Shown here: one piece after another, positions 1 through 17,753 of the stretch | How the letters are laid out: every line of letters starts with the position of its first letter | Numbering within the stretch: position 1 is the first letter of the stretch | Assembly (NCBI GenBank): GCA_021805865.1 | Contig: JAJZDX010000005.1 | Location: 62,001 to 126,000 of the forward strand | Source: Pseudomonadota bacterium | GTDB taxonomy: Bacteria; Pseudomonadota; Gammaproteobacteria; Steroidobacterales; Steroidobacteraceae | Direction: 5' to 3' | Length of the DNA: 64,000 nucleotides | Notes under the pieces: generated by a model | The model's database searches: none | What the model was told of the DNA's origin: nothing | Seen by the model: only the letters and a program-made list of their open reading frames with translations | Made by a program: the position numbers and the translations under genes

Positions 1-628
1 CGTTACGCCAGTCAGGATCGGAGGTGATCGCATCGCGCTGCACGGATCGCAGTGCGATCGCGAACGGCGAAGCGGCCGCCGTTCCGGAGATGCTGACCAG
101 GTGGCGGGCAGCGCCGGGGAACAGGGCCGCATACGCCAGCACCACCATGCCCCCCAGCGAGGGACCCATCACGGTATCCAGGCGCAGGATCCCGAACGAC
201 CGCACGACTTCGTGGCCTGCGCGGGCGATGTCCTCGACCGACAGATCCGGGAACTCGAGCCGGTAGGGCGTCCCGGTCGCCGGATTGATCGAAGCGGGGC
301 CGGTCGAGCCGAAGCAGCTGCCAAGCGAGTTGACGCAGATGACGAAGTACCGGTCCGTATCCACGGCGAGCCCCGGTCCGATCATTCGCTGCCACCAGCC
401 GCTCCTCGGGTCCTCGGGCGAGGAGGCCGCATGGGCCGACGGTGAAAGACCGGTAAAGAGCAGCAGCGCGTTGTCCCGGGCCCGGTTGAGCCTGCCCCAG
501 GTCTCGTAGGCAATCTGCCCGCCGTGCAGCGTTCCCCCCTTCCACATGGGGAAGGGATCCGGAAGCTTCACGTAGCGTCGGGCGTCCGGCTCATCGTGTT
601 CGGTCTGCGGGGCGGGGGTGGCCATCAT
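1..628 (-). CDS. MetX-family O-acyltransferase, partial (serine or homoserine O-succinyl/acetyltransferase)
   Basis: The alpha/beta-hydrolase acyltransferase runs off the left edge; about 208 N-terminal residues are visible. The family signature near residue 36 (GGQIAYETWGRLN) and the nucleophile elbow GPSLGGM, with Ser156 as the presumed nucleophile, identify the MetX family, which transfers acetyl or succinyl from CoA to a hydroxyl amino acid. It starts 11 bases after the stop of the cysteine synthase gene, so the two probably share a transcript. That pairing recalls the MetX-like serine O-succinyltransferases of Xanthomonas-type bacteria, which replace CysE in cysteine synthesis. The start is ATG at 628 or the adjacent ATG at 625. 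Substrate and acyl donor cannot be settled because the C-terminal half is missing. Confidence 0.85.
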   Translation of the reverse strand, partial: MMATPAPQTEHDEPDARRYVKLPDPFPMWKGGTLHGGQIAYETWGRLNRARDNALLLFTGLSPSAHAASSPEDPRSGWWQRMIGPGLAVDTDRYFVICVNSLGSCFGSTGPASINPATGTPYRLEFPDLSVEDIARAGHEVVRSFGILRLDTVMGPSLGGMVVLAYAALFPGAARHLVSISGTAAASPFAIALRSVQRDAITSDPDWRN

Positions 629-639
629 TGCGAAGGGTC

Positions 640-1581
640 TCAGGGCTCCGGGTCGCCGCCTTCGGCAATGCCTTCGAACAGCGGTGTCGACAAGTAGCGC
701 TCGCCCGTGTCCGGGAGCATGGCGAGGATGACGGAGCCAGTCTCAGCCTCGGCGGCGACCTTCAGGGCCGCCGCGAACGTTCCGCCCGAAGAAATGCCGC
801 AGAAAATGCCCTCGCTGCGTGCCAGTGCACGGGCCGTCTCGATGGCCTCCTGGTCCGTTACGGTCACGGTGCGGTGCGCGACTTTGCGGTCGAGCACCTC
901 GGGAACGAAATCCGGGGTCCACCCCTGGATCTTGTGGGGCGAGAAGGCCTGACCCGAGAGCAAGGCCGCGGCGGCGGGCTCGGCGGCGATGATCTGCACT
1001 TCCGGCCGGGCGAGCCGGATCATTTGACCGGCTCCGGTGAGGGTGCCGCCCGTGCCCCAGCCACTGACGAAACAGTCGAGCCGGGATCCGGCGAAGTCTT
1101 TGAGGATCTCGGGGCCGGTGGTGCTGCGGTGGTAGGCCGGATTGGCCGGGTTCTCGAACTGTCGAGGGAGGAACCAGCCGTGCTTGCGCGAGAGCTCCTC
1201 GGCTTTGCGGACCATGCCTGTGCCCCGTTCCGCCGCCGGCGTCAGCATCACGCGCGCGCCGAGCAGGCGCATGATCTTGCGCCGCTCGATCGAGAAGCTT
1301 TCGGCCATGACCGCGACGAACGGGTACCCTTTGGCCGCGCAGACCATCGCGAGTGCGATTCCGGTATTGCCCGAGGTGGCCTCGACCACCGTCTGTCCAG
1401 GCTTGAGCGTGCCTTTCTGTTCGGCATCCTCGATGACCGCGATCGCGAGGCGATCCTTGACCGAGCCCAGCGGATTGAAGAACTCGCACTTGACGTACAT
1501 CGTGACGTGGCTTGGAGCAAGCCGCCCGATGCGCACGATGGGTGTGCCGCCGATCGTGTCAAGGATGCTGTCATAGATCAC
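640..1581 (-). CDS. cysM: PLP-dependent cysteine synthase (CysK/CysM family)
   Basis: The fold-type II enzyme (313 residues) condenses an O-acylated serine with sulfide or thiosulfate to give cysteine. The PLP lysine is Lys42 in the motif GSVKDR. The substrate loop TSGNTG lies at residues 69-74 and the phosphate-binding glycine loop GTGGT near residue 176. The start is GTG at 1581, supported by AGGAGG seven bases upstream. Length and motifs fit an intact family member. The neighbouring MetX-type acyltransferase suggests the acyl group may be succinyl rather than acetyl. CysM versus CysK cannot be decided by eye, so the symbol is tentative. Confidence 0.88.
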   Translation of the reverse strand: MIYDSILDTIGGTPIVRIGRLAPSHVTMYVKCEFFNPLGSVKDRLAIAVIEDAEQKGTLKPGQTVVEATSGNTGIALAMVCAAKGYPFVAVMAESFSIERRKIMRLLGARVMLTPAAERGTGMVRKAEELSRKHGWFLPRQFENPANPAYHRSTTGPEILKDFAGSRLDCFVSGWGTGGTLTGAGQMIRLARPEVQIIAAEPAAAALLSGQAFSPHKIQGWTPDFVPEVLDRKVAHRTVTVTDQEAIETARALARSEGIFCGISSGGTFAAALKVAAEAETGSVILAMLPDTGERYLSTPLFEGIAEGGDPEP

Positions 1582-1672
1582 GGGAAGTCCTCCTGCCAGG
1601 GATTCGTTCTACCCTCGCACGGGGCGGTGCCACAAACAATGGTGGGCTATCTCCTGATATCCGCGGGTTATC

Positions 1673-2515
1673 ATGGAAAGCCCCCCCAAGCGGTCCGCAC
1701 GCATGACCCGCCTGCAAAAACTACTCGCCTCCGCCGGGATCGGCTCTCGGCGCCAAGTGGAGCAGTGGATCCGCGAGGGGCGGCTCACGGTGGGCGGGCG
1801 CCTCGCGCACCTCGGTGATCGGGCCGGTGCCGGGGAGGAGATTCGCCTCGACGGTCGCCGCCTCGACCTTGAGCTTGCCCAGAGGGAACCCGAGCAGGCG
1901 CTCCTCTACTACAAGCCCATCGGCGAGGTGACCACCCGGCGTGATCCCCAGGGCCGGCCCACGGTCTTCGACCGCCTGCCCGTCCCACGGCGCGGGCGCT
2001 GGATCGTGGTTGGGCGACTGGACGTCAATACGGCTGGGCTGCTCCTCTTTACCACCGATGGTGAGCTGGCGCACCGGCTGATGCATCCGTCCAGCCGGAT
2101 CGAGCGCGAATACCTCGTCCGGCTCAGGGGTCGGCCGCAGCCGCAGACGATAAGGCAGTTGCTGCGAGGGGTGGAGCTCGAGGATGGCCCGGCCGCCTTC
2201 GATCGCATCGAGCCCTCCTCCGCGCAAGCCATGCCGAGGTCCGACGATGTCCGCAATGCCGTCTTCCGCGTGGTCCTGCGCGAGGGCCGCAATCGAGAAG
2301 TGCGCCGGCTCTGGGAGGCGGTTGGCCACGAGGTGAGCCGCCTGCTGCGCTTGCGCTACGGCCCGATTGAGCTGCCCCGGGATCTCAAACCCGGAGGCTG
2401 GCGGTATCTGAATGAGAGCCTGATCAGGGCCCTGGCTGAGGCGGGTGCCTCGGGCGGGAGGCCTGGCCGAGACCTCGTCGAGGATGGTGCAAATAGTGCG
2501 CCAAAAACGCATTGA
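1673..2515 (+). CDS. rluB: 23S rRNA pseudouridine synthase, RluB/RsuA family
   Basis: An S4 RNA-binding domain (about residues 12-60) precedes an RsuA-type catalytic domain with the motif GRLDVNTAG. Asp117 is the presumed catalytic aspartate. RluB converts U2605 of 23S rRNA to pseudouridine; RluE and RsuA are related alternatives, but the S4 domain and size (280 residues) favour RluB. The first ATG is at 1673, but an ATG at 1703 (Met11, just before the S4 domain) is an equally plausible start and I see no good ribosome-binding site for either. It is divergent from cysM, and its stop codon lies inside the -35 box of the following tRNA promoter. Confidence 0.85.
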   Translation: MESPPKRSARMTRLQKLLASAGIGSRRQVEQWIREGRLTVGGRLAHLGDRAGAGEEIRLDGRRLDLELAQREPEQALLYYKPIGEVTTRRDPQGRPTVFDRLPVPRRGRWIVVGRLDVNTAGLLLFTTDGELAHRLMHPSSRIEREYLVRLRGRPQPQTIRQLLRGVELEDGPAAFDRIEPSSAQAMPRSDDVRNAVFRVVLREGRNREVRRLWEAVGHEVSRLLRLRYGPIELPRDLKPGGWRYLNESLIRALAEAGASGGRPGRDLVEDGANSAPKTH

Positions 2516-2540
2516 CACCGGCACGGCCCGAAATCAGAAT
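2512..2540 (+). promoter_or_regulatory. Promoter of the tRNA-tuf1 operon
   Basis: A perfect -35 box TTGACA (2512-2517) and a -10-like CAGAAT (2535-2540) are separated by exactly 17 bases. Transcription would start about ten bases before the mature tRNA-Tyr. The -35 box overlaps the stop codon of rluB. Confidence 0.7.
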
Positions 2541-2557
2541 ACGCGGCTCGTTTTCGC

Positions 2558-2643
<86 letters not shown>

Positions 2644-2710
2644 GGTGCAGTCCGTGGGACGGGTGCGGGCAGGACCTTCCGGGCGCGGGCGGGCGGACTC
2701 GGCGGCATCA

Positions 2711-2784
<74 letters not shown>

Positions 2785-2814
2785 GGACCACGTTGTTCCG
2801 ATGCAGCACGCCAG

Positions 2815-2890
<76 letters not shown>

Positions 2891-2988
2891 TCGCATGACG
2901 ATGAAGGCCTGGGTTCGTTGCAAGGTTGATTGCCAAGATTGATTGATCTCGCGGGGCGCAGCCCCAGGAAGTCTTTGAGGAACATTCC

Positions 2989-4179
<1,191 letters not shown>

Positions 4180-4193
4180 GAGAGGTGCTTGTT

Positions 4194-4209
4194 CCGGCGC
4201 GCAGCGCCG
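4194..4209. repeat. Intergenic mini-hairpin, copy 1
   Basis: CCGGCGCGCAGCGCCG folds into a perfect CGGCGC/GCGCCG stem with the loop GCA. Near-identical copies lie after nusG (5330-5345) and after secY (45422-45437). Confidence 0.5.
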
Positions 4210-4270
4210 ATGGCCGCGAGCGGCGGGCGCCGGGTCGCCCCAAGTGCGCGGCAACTTTGTAGGGTATTGC

Positions 4271-4292
4271 TGAAATCGCCTCGGCGATTTCA
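4271..4292 (+). promoter_or_regulatory. Perfect inverted repeat between tuf1 and tRNA-Trp
   Basis: TGAAATCGCC and GGCGATTTCA flank a two-base centre, giving a stem of 8-10 pairs. No T run follows, so it looks more like an RNA-processing or protein-binding site than an intrinsic terminator. I see no clear promoter between it and tRNA-Trp, so tRNA-Trp, secE and nusG may be transcribed from upstream. Confidence 0.45.
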
Positions 4293-4304
4293 GCCCGTTA
4301 ACAC

Positions 4305-4380
4305 AGGCCAGTAGCTCAATTGGCAGAGCGGCGGTCTCCAAAACCGCAGGTTGGGGGTTCGATTCCCTCCTGGCCTGCCA
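4305..4380 (+). tRNA. tRNA-Trp (CCA)
   Basis: The acceptor stem AGGCCAG pairs with CTGGCCT, the anticodon is CCA (ctCCAaa), the T loop is TTCGATT, the discriminator is G, and the 3' CCA is encoded. It lies nine bases before the secE start codon and is presumably cotranscribed with secE-nusG. Confidence 0.97.
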
Positions 4381-4389
4381 GTCGGTGAC

Positions 4390-4770
4390 ATGACAGACGA
4401 AACCAAACTCGACGCATTCGGCCCGGCCGACAAGGCGAAGCTGTGGATCGCCGTGCTGGCAGTGGCCGCGGGCGTCGCCGCCTATTACCTGCTTGGCACG
4501 CAGGCCGACTGGCTGCGCTGGCTGTGTGTGATCGCCGGCCTTGCAGCCGGCGCGCTCATCGCGGGCTTCTCCCGCTATGGGAGCGAATTTCGCCAGTTCG
4601 TCGCCAGCGCACGCGTGGAGCTGCGCAAGATCGTCTGGCCGAACCGGCAGGAGACCGGCATGACCACCCTGGTGGTGTTCGTGTTCGTCGCCATCGCCGG
4701 TCTGTTTTTTTGGGGACTCGACGTCGTGCTTGCCTGGGCCACCAAGATATTGACCGGACAAGGGGGATGA
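4390..4770 (+). CDS. secE: Preprotein translocase subunit SecE
   Basis: This 126-residue inner-membrane protein clamps SecY in the SecYEG export channel. Three hydrophobic segments are visible (about residues 17-38, 42-60 and 93-120). The conserved amphipathic stretch [14 protein letters not shown] precedes the last segment. Three segments and this length match the gammaproteobacterial form. I chose ATG 4390, because an in-frame ATG at 4351 lies inside tRNA-Trp. The stop is one base before the GTG of nusG, so the pair is likely translated together. Confidence 0.95.
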   Translation: MTDETKLDAFGPADKAKLWIAVLAVAAGVAAYYLLGTQADWLRWLCVIAGLAAGALIAGFSRYGSEFRQFVASARVELRKIVWPNRQETGMTTLVVFVFVAIAGLFFWGLDVVLAWATKILTGQGG

Positions 4771-4771
4771 A

Positions 4772-5305
4772 GTGGCTCTGAGATGGTACGTGGTGCACGC
4801 CTATTCGAATTTCGAGCACCGGGTGGCGGAGTCGCTCAAGGAGCGGGTCAAGCGGGCCGGGCTGGAGCCGAAGTTTGGCGAGATCCTGGTTCCGACCGAG
4901 GAAGTGGTCGAGATGCGCGATGGCCACAAGCGCCGCAGCGAGCGCAAGTTCTACCCAGGCTATGTGCTGGTGCACATGGAGATGGACGAGGACACGTGGC
5001 ACCTGGTGCGCGAGGTCCCGAAGGTGCTCGGCTTCATCGGCGGCACGCCGGAGAAGCCCGCGCCCATCACCGATCGCGAGGCGATGCAGATCCTGCGTCG
5101 CGTCGAGGAAGGCGTGGACAAGCCGAGGCCGAAGGTGCTGTTCGAGCCGGGCGAGGTGGTGCGCGTGATCGACGGGCCCTTCAACGACTTCAACGGTGTC
5201 GTCGAGAGCGTCAACTACGAGAAGAGCCGGCTGCAGGTGGCGGTGCAGATCCTCGGGCGCTCGACGCCTGTGGAACTCGATTTCTCGCAGGTGGAGAAGG
5301 CCTAG
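4772..5305 (+). CDS. nusG: Transcription termination/antitermination factor NusG
   Basis: At 177 residues, NusG binds RNA polymerase and couples transcription to Rho and to ribosomal S10. An N-terminal NGN domain begins [12 protein letters not shown], with the motif [12 protein letters not shown] in the middle. A C-terminal KOW domain (about residues 125-175, [14 protein letters not shown]) follows. The start is GTG, one base after the secE stop. Size and motifs are standard. Confidence 0.97.
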   Translation: MALRWYVVHAYSNFEHRVAESLKERVKRAGLEPKFGEILVPTEEVVEMRDGHKRRSERKFYPGYVLVHMEMDEDTWHLVREVPKVLGFIGGTPEKPAPITDREAMQILRRVEEGVDKPRPKVLFEPGEVVRVIDGPFNDFNGVVESVNYEKSRLQVAVQILGRSTPVELDFSQVEKA

Positions 5306-5329
5306 CGGGGAGGCGGGTTCAGTTTTTGG

Positions 5330-5345
5330 CCGGCGCGCAGCGCCG
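5330..5345. repeat. Intergenic mini-hairpin, copy 2
   Basis: This is the same 16 bases as at 4194-4209, placed 25 bases after the nusG stop in the 198-base nusG-rplK gap. I see no clear promoter or T-run terminator in the rest of that gap. Confidence 0.5.
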
Positions 5346-5503
5346 CCTGCGCAAGGGACGCGGCGCACCGGGCTTGCGCTGAGCAGCGACTGCACAGCGG
5401 GCTGGGTCCGGGCAGGGCAGAGCAACGGTCGTTGGCGGTTTGAGAAGGCGGTAATTGTTAACGGGGAGCCTTGTGAAGAGGCGCTTGAACCCGGGAGAGA
5501 TCG

Positions 5504-5935
5504 ATGGCAAAGAAAGTCCAAGGTTACGTGAAGCTGCAGGTGCCCGCGGGCTCCGCAAATCCCTCGCCGCCCATCGGGCCGGCGCTCGGCCAGCAGGGCG
5601 TGAACATCATGGAGTTCTGCAAGCAATTCAATGCGCAGACCCAGAAGCTCGAAAAAGGCCTGCCCATCCCGGTGGTGATCACGGTCTACTCGGACCGCAG
5701 CTTCACCTTCATCATGAAGACGCCGCCGGCGTCGGTCCTGATCCGCAAGGCCATCGGCATCGAGAAGGGCAGCGGCACACCAAACACCGCCAAGGTGGGC
5801 AAGATCAACCGCGAGCAGCTCGAGGAGATCGCCAAGACGAAGCAGCCCGACCTGACCGCCGCCGATCTGGATGCCGCCGTGCGGACCATCGCCGGCAGCG
5901 CGCGCAGCATGGGCGTCGACGTGGAGGGGCTCTGA
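5504..5935 (+). CDS. rplK: 50S ribosomal protein L11
   Basis: L11 (143 residues) forms the GTPase-associated centre with L10/L12 and 23S rRNA. The N-terminal motif [17 protein letters not shown] is characteristic, and the C-terminal rRNA-binding domain ends [10 protein letters not shown]. It is followed two bases later by rplA, the classic L11 operon order. Confidence 0.98.
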   Translation: MAKKVQGYVKLQVPAGSANPSPPIGPALGQQGVNIMEFCKQFNAQTQKLEKGLPIPVVITVYSDRSFTFIMKTPPASVLIRKAIGIEKGSGTPNTAKVGKINREQLEEIAKTKQPDLTAADLDAAVRTIAGSARSMGVDVEGL

Positions 5936-5937
5936 AC

Positions 5938-6630
5938 ATGGCACTCAGCAAACGTGTGAAGGCCTGGGAGGGCAAGCTGGCCCAGGGCAAGCAGTATCCG
6001 GCGGACGAGGCGCTCAAGCTGGTCAAGGAATTCGCCAAGGCGAAGTTCGACGAGTCGGTCGATGCGGCCGTCAACCTCGGCATCGACGCCAGCAAGTCCG
6101 ACCAGCAGGTGCGCGGCTCGACCGTGATGCCGCACGGCACCGGCAAGACGGTACGTGTGGCCGTGTTCACCTCCGGAAAGAACCAGGACCTCGCCAAGGC
6201 CGCCGGCGCCGATATCGTCGGGCTCGAGGACCTGGCCGCCCAGGTGAAGGCCGGCGAGATCAACTTCGATCGGGTCATCGCCAGTCCCGATGCCATGCGC
6301 ATCGTCGGCCAGCTCGGTCAGATCCTGGGACCCCGCGGCCTGATGCCGAATCCCAAGGTCGGCACCGTTACCCCGGATGTGGCCACCGCGGTGAAGAACG
6401 CCAAGGCCGGTCAGGTGACCTACCGCGTGGACAAGGCGGGCATCGTGCACTGCACCATCGGCAAGGCCAGTTTCGGGGTCGATGCGCTCAGGGAGAACCT
6501 TGCTGCACTGGTTGCAGACCTGCACAAGGCCAAGCCTGCCACGGCCAAGGGCCAGTATCTGAAGCGTGTCACCGTATCCTCCACCATGGGGCCCGGCGTC
6601 ATGGTCGATCAGGCCACGTTGGGTGCTTGA
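5938..6630 (+). CDS. rplA: 50S ribosomal protein L1
   Basis: L1 (230 residues) builds the mobile L1 stalk and usually represses its own operon by binding the L11 mRNA leader. It has the family motif [14 protein letters not shown] and starts [11 protein letters not shown] chose ATG 5938; longer in-frame extension upstream would overlap rplK. An intrinsic terminator-like hairpin follows directly. Confidence 0.98.
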   Translation: MALSKRVKAWEGKLAQGKQYPADEALKLVKEFAKAKFDESVDAAVNLGIDASKSDQQVRGSTVMPHGTGKTVRVAVFTSGKNQDLAKAAGADIVGLEDLAAQVKAGEINFDRVIASPDAMRIVGQLGQILGPRGLMPNPKVGTVTPDVATAVKNAKAGQVTYRVDKAGIVHCTIGKASFGVDALRENLAALVADLHKAKPATAKGQYLKRVTVSSTMGPGVMVDQATLGA

Positions 6631-6637
6631 GAGTGAA

Positions 6638-6665
6638 CGGGATCTGATCGATCTCGCTTTTTTTT
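6638..6665 (+). terminator. Rho-independent terminator/attenuator after rplA
   Basis: CGGGATC and GATCTCG form a seven-pair stem (one G-U) with a five-base loop, followed by C and eight T residues. It lies just after the rplA stop and should end or attenuate rplKA transcripts before rplJ. Confidence 0.75.
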
Positions 6666-7056
6666 ATCGACGGAGTTCGCCCGTTACGGCGAATCCCGCA
6701 AGTCCCGCGCGTTGGCGCGTGACGGTTCTCGCGGATCCCGGTCCGGGGCGGATTTGGCTGGCGAAGTCCGCCGCCCGGCAAGGATCCGCCGTTGACAGAT
6801 TTGATGCGGGCCGATGTTGCGCAAGCGGCGTCGGTCATCATCGAAGACCGCAGGCGAGGGGTTGGCCCTCTTAATGAGCGCCTGCGCAGATGGTGAACCG
6901 CTGATCGTATCGAGGTCCATCCTCGAGGCGAGAAGGGTCACCGCGCGGCAACGGCACCGCAAGGCGCCGCAGCCGCGGCTTTAAGGGGAAGCGCGGCCGG
7001 GCGACCGGCGGCTTCGTTCGTAAACCGTGATCTTCTCACCCGAGAGGAGAGAGGGA
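6666..7056 (+). promoter_or_regulatory. rplJ leader region (391 bases, non-coding)
   Basis: I see no gene here. A perfect -35 TTGACA is at 6792-6797, but the -10 at 17-base spacing (TGTTGC) is poor, so the promoter is only a candidate. The rest is the likely rplJ leader, where the L10/L12 complex represses translation in other gammaproteobacteria; I cannot prove the L10-binding fold by eye. A purine-rich ribosome-binding stretch (AGGAGAGAGGG) precedes ATG 7057. Confidence 0.45.
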
Positions 7057-7584
7057 ATGGCACTCAACCTGGAAGACAAGAAGGCGTTGGTGGCCGAGGT
7101 GGCCGAGGTGGCCGCCGCGGCGCAGTCCGTCGTGGCTGCCGAGTACCGTGGCCTCACCGTCGGACAGATGACCGAGCTTCGCGCCAAGGCGCGAGCGCAG
7201 GGCGTGTACATGCGTGTGGTGAAGAACACGCTGGCACGCAAGGCCCTCGCGGGCACGACCTTTGAGCCGGTGGGACCGAAGCTCAAGGGACCGCTCGTGC
7301 TCGCGTTCTCGAAGGACGATCCCGGCGCGGCCGCGCGCCTGGTGAAGGACTTCGCGAAGGCGAACGAGAAGCTCGTGGCGACATTGGTGTCTCTCGGCGG
7401 GCAGGTTCTGCCGGCCGCTGAGCTCGACAAGGTCGCCAATCTGCCGACCCGCGAGCAGGCGCTGTCGATGCTGCTCGGCGTGCTCAAGGCGCCGATCCAG
7501 AAGTTCGTCGCGACGCTGGCGGAGCCGCCGGCGAAGCTCGCCCGCACTCTGGCCGCGGTCCGCGACCAGAAGCAGGCGGCCTAG
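7057..7584 (+). CDS. rplJ: 50S ribosomal protein L10
   Basis: L10 (175 residues) anchors the L7/L12 dimers to the ribosomal stalk. The N-terminal core has the motifs AEYRGLTVGQM and VKNTLARKAL, and the C-terminal helix that binds L12 ends in an Ala/Lys-rich tail. ATG 7057, directly after a strong purine-rich site, is preferred over an in-frame ATG at 7027 that would add ten unrelated residues. It is the first gene of rplJ-rplL-rpoB-rpoC. Confidence 0.97.
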   Translation: MALNLEDKKALVAEVAEVAAAAQSVVAAEYRGLTVGQMTELRAKARAQGVYMRVVKNTLARKALAGTTFEPVGPKLKGPLVLAFSKDDPGAAARLVKDFAKANEKLVATLVSLGGQVLPAAELDKVANLPTREQALSMLLGVLKAPIQKFVATLAEPPAKLARTLAAVRDQKQAA

Positions 7585-7626
7585 CGCATCAACGACTTGT
7601 CCAATTTCAATCTGCGGAGACTCAAC

Positions 7627-8007
7627 ATGGCTGTCAGCAAAGACGAAATCCTCGATGCAATTTCCAAGATGACCCTGATGGAGGTCGTCGAGCTCATCTC
7701 CGACATGGAGAAGAAGTTCGGCGTCACCGCCGCGGCCCCGGTGGCCGTGGCCGCCGCACCCGCCGCCGCGGCCGCCGCACCCGCCGAGGAGCAGACGGAA
7801 TTCACCGTGATCCTCAAGGAATATCCGGCCGACAAGAAGGTCACCGTCATCAAGGTGATCCGCGAGATCACCGGTCTCGGCCTGAAGGAAGCGAAGGATC
7901 TGGTCGAAGGAGCTCCCTCGACCGTCAAGGAGGCGGTGTCCAAGGCCGATTCCGAGAGCTTCAAGAAGAAGCTGGAGGATGCCGGCGCGAAGGTGGAGGT
8001 CAAGTAA
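7627..8007 (+). CDS. rplL: 50S ribosomal protein L7/L12
   Basis: L7/L12 (126 residues) is the multicopy stalk protein that recruits translation factors. The N-terminal dimerisation domain (1-32), the Ala/Pro-rich hinge (about 34-53) and the C-terminal factor-binding domain ([15 protein letters not shown]) are clear. I chose ATG 7627 because the protein then begins [11 protein letters not shown], as in relatives. Confidence 0.98.
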   Translation: MAVSKDEILDAISKMTLMEVVELISDMEKKFGVTAAAPVAVAAAPAAAAAAPAEEQTEFTVILKEYPADKKVTVIKVIREITGLGLKEAKDLVEGAPSTVKEAVSKADSESFKKKLEDAGAKVEVK

Positions 8008-8036
8008 GGACTTTCTTGCGCGCGAGCGCAGGACTG

Positions 8037-8067
8037 ACGGGGTTCGCGCTGGAGGCGCGGACCCCGT
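8037..8067 (+). promoter_or_regulatory. Large hairpin between rplL and rpoB
   Basis: ACGGGGTTCGCGC pairs with GCGCGGACCCCGT over 13 pairs (one T-G) around a five-base loop, 30 bases after the rplL stop. No T run follows. Position and shape recall the E. coli rplL-rpoB attenuator and RNase III processing region, which lowers polymerase synthesis relative to ribosomal proteins. Confidence 0.6.
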
Positions 8068-8189
8068 ACAGGGAAAGATTTCCCAAGGACGGATGTACGA
8101 TCGAGGACATACGCGGAGCAAGCCCTGGGGGCGCGACGCGCACACCGAGCCGGGAAGGCTCACTATTTTGTCTCTGAGGTGAACCCGAG

Positions 8190-12335
<4,146 letters not shown>

Positions 12336-12363
12336 TCACGGCGCGCCGTGAGGAGAACATCCG

Positions 12364-16566
<4,203 letters not shown>

Positions 16567-16580
16567 CGGAGCTTGCGAGT

Positions 16581-16606
16581 ACCCGGGGCAGTTCCCGTGC
16601 CCGGGT
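16581..16606 (+). terminator. Hairpin after rpoC
   Basis: ACCCGGG and CCCGGGT close a GC-rich hairpin 15 bases after the rpoC stop. No T run follows, so its strength as a terminator is uncertain. Confidence 0.45.
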
Positions 16607-16690
16607 AACGCGAAGATCGGACCGATCGGATGGGTCGGCGCAAGCGCGAGCTTCCGCCGGCCTTTCCGATGAGCTGTCGCGCAGCACTTT

Positions 16691-16716
16691 CGGGGCTCGC
16701 CTCCCGGCGAGCCCCG
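16691..16716. terminator. Strong inverted repeat between convergent rpoC and GST genes
   Basis: CGGGGCTCGC and GCGAGCCCCG form a perfect ten-pair stem around the loop CTCCCG. It sits between convergent genes and could serve both strands, although no long T run is present. Confidence 0.55.
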
Positions 16717-16752
16717 AGGCTGAGCGGCGCCACGCGCGGAAAAGAATGATAT

Positions 16753-17370
16753 CTACGGCACTGCCAGTAAATCGCGGATGTGCCGGGGTGCGCGGGGCCT
16801 GGCGTACATGCGCTGCACGTAGTCCTTGAGCTGCGGAAAGCCGCCGAGCAGGCCGGCCACATCTGCCCAGTCGAGCGTGAAAGCCACGACGAAATCAGCG
16901 GCGCTCACCCGCTCGCCCACGACGAAGGCGCGGGCCGACATGTGGTGCTCGAGCACTGCGGCCATCTCCCTGAATTCCCGCTGCGCGATGGACACGTCGC
17001 CCGGCAGGCGCTCGGCCTGCGGGTACAGGGTGGTGTGGCGGGCGATGCGCCAGAGGGGCTGCTCGAGCTCAGTGACGGCGAAGAGCGTCCAGCGATACAT
17101 CTCCGCCCGCTGCCCGATATCGGAGGGCAGGAAACCGGCCTCTGGGTATTTCTCGGCCAGATAGAGCACGATGGCGGCCGACTCGGTCAGCACGCGTCCG
17201 CCATCGACCAGCGCCGGAACCTTCCCGGCCGGGTTGATCTCCAGGAATTCCGGACGCCTGTGCCCGCCTGCCCTGAGATTCACGGTGATGGCTTCGAAGT
17301 CGACGCCGAGCTCCTGGAGTATCCACCGGGCGCGGATCGAGCGGGTGGGGCCGAACTCGTAGAGCTTCAT
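16753..17370 (-). CDS. Glutathione S-transferase family protein
   Basis: At 205 residues, it has the N-terminal thioredoxin-like domain (MKLYEFGPTRSIRARW, cis-proline loop GKVPALVDGG, then ESAAIVLYLAEKYP for the glutathione gamma-glutamyl contact) and an all-helical C-terminal domain with the conserved AADF motif. Such proteins conjugate glutathione or act in thiol stress; the substrate is unknown. The catalytic residue is probably Ser11 near the N-terminus. It is convergent with rpoC and monocistronic. Confidence 0.88.
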   Translation of the reverse strand: MKLYEFGPTRSIRARWILQELGVDFEAITVNLRAGGHRRPEFLEINPAGKVPALVDGGRVLTESAAIVLYLAEKYPEAGFLPSDIGQRAEMYRWTLFAVTELEQPLWRIARHTTLYPQAERLPGDVSIAQREFREMAAVLEHHMSARAFVVGERVSAADFVVAFTLDWADVAGLLGGFPQLKDYVQRMYARPRAPRHIRDLLAVP

Positions 17371-17753
17371 GAACGCCTCCGTCCTCGGACTTTAAGAACA
17401 ATTCTAGCATTCCATGGACGACACGCCGGCGCGCCCCGGGTCGACCATTGCAGTCGCCACCGCTCGTTGAGGAACCGCCCCGGCCGCTATTCCCATCGCC
17501 TCTGCATGCTGCCCCGGCGGCGACCGGTCCGTCCCCGCCTCTTGCCGCGGACTCGTTCGGGCGGTGGGCTTCCTACCGGATTTCGGCTTTCCGTCATTGC
17601 CTTCCCCGGGGAGGCGCTGATAATCTTATGCAAATGCGAATCAATCTTATTCATTGCCTAGGTCACCAGAGCTCGAGCGCCGGGCCGTTCGTGCGGCTGG
17701 ACGCTTCGGAGTGCAGAGCGCTTCGCCCGCCCGTGGCATGAGGTACCCTCACC
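17371..17753 (+). other. Intergenic region upstream of the NRAMP-like gene
   Basis: In these 383 bases I see no gene, only divergent promoter space. A weak promoter candidate for the + strand is TTGCCT (17597-17602), 18 bases, TAATCT (17621-17626). The candidate Fur-type box annotated separately lies directly after it. Confidence 0.4.
17633..17651 (+). promoter_or_regulatory. Candidate Fur-type operator
   Basis: AATGCGAATCAATCTTATT matches 16 of 19 positions of the gammaproteobacterial Fur-box form AATGAGAATCATTCTCATT. It stands out as AT-rich in GC-rich surroundings, about 100 bases before the start of a metal-ion transporter gene. Binding by Fur or another metal regulator is inferred. Confidence 0.5.

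Noticed and set aside
12-545. A 177-codon minus-strand frame at the left edge
   Set aside because: The MetX-family frame beside it has clear motifs and runs through the edge; this one is Arg/Pro-rich noise.
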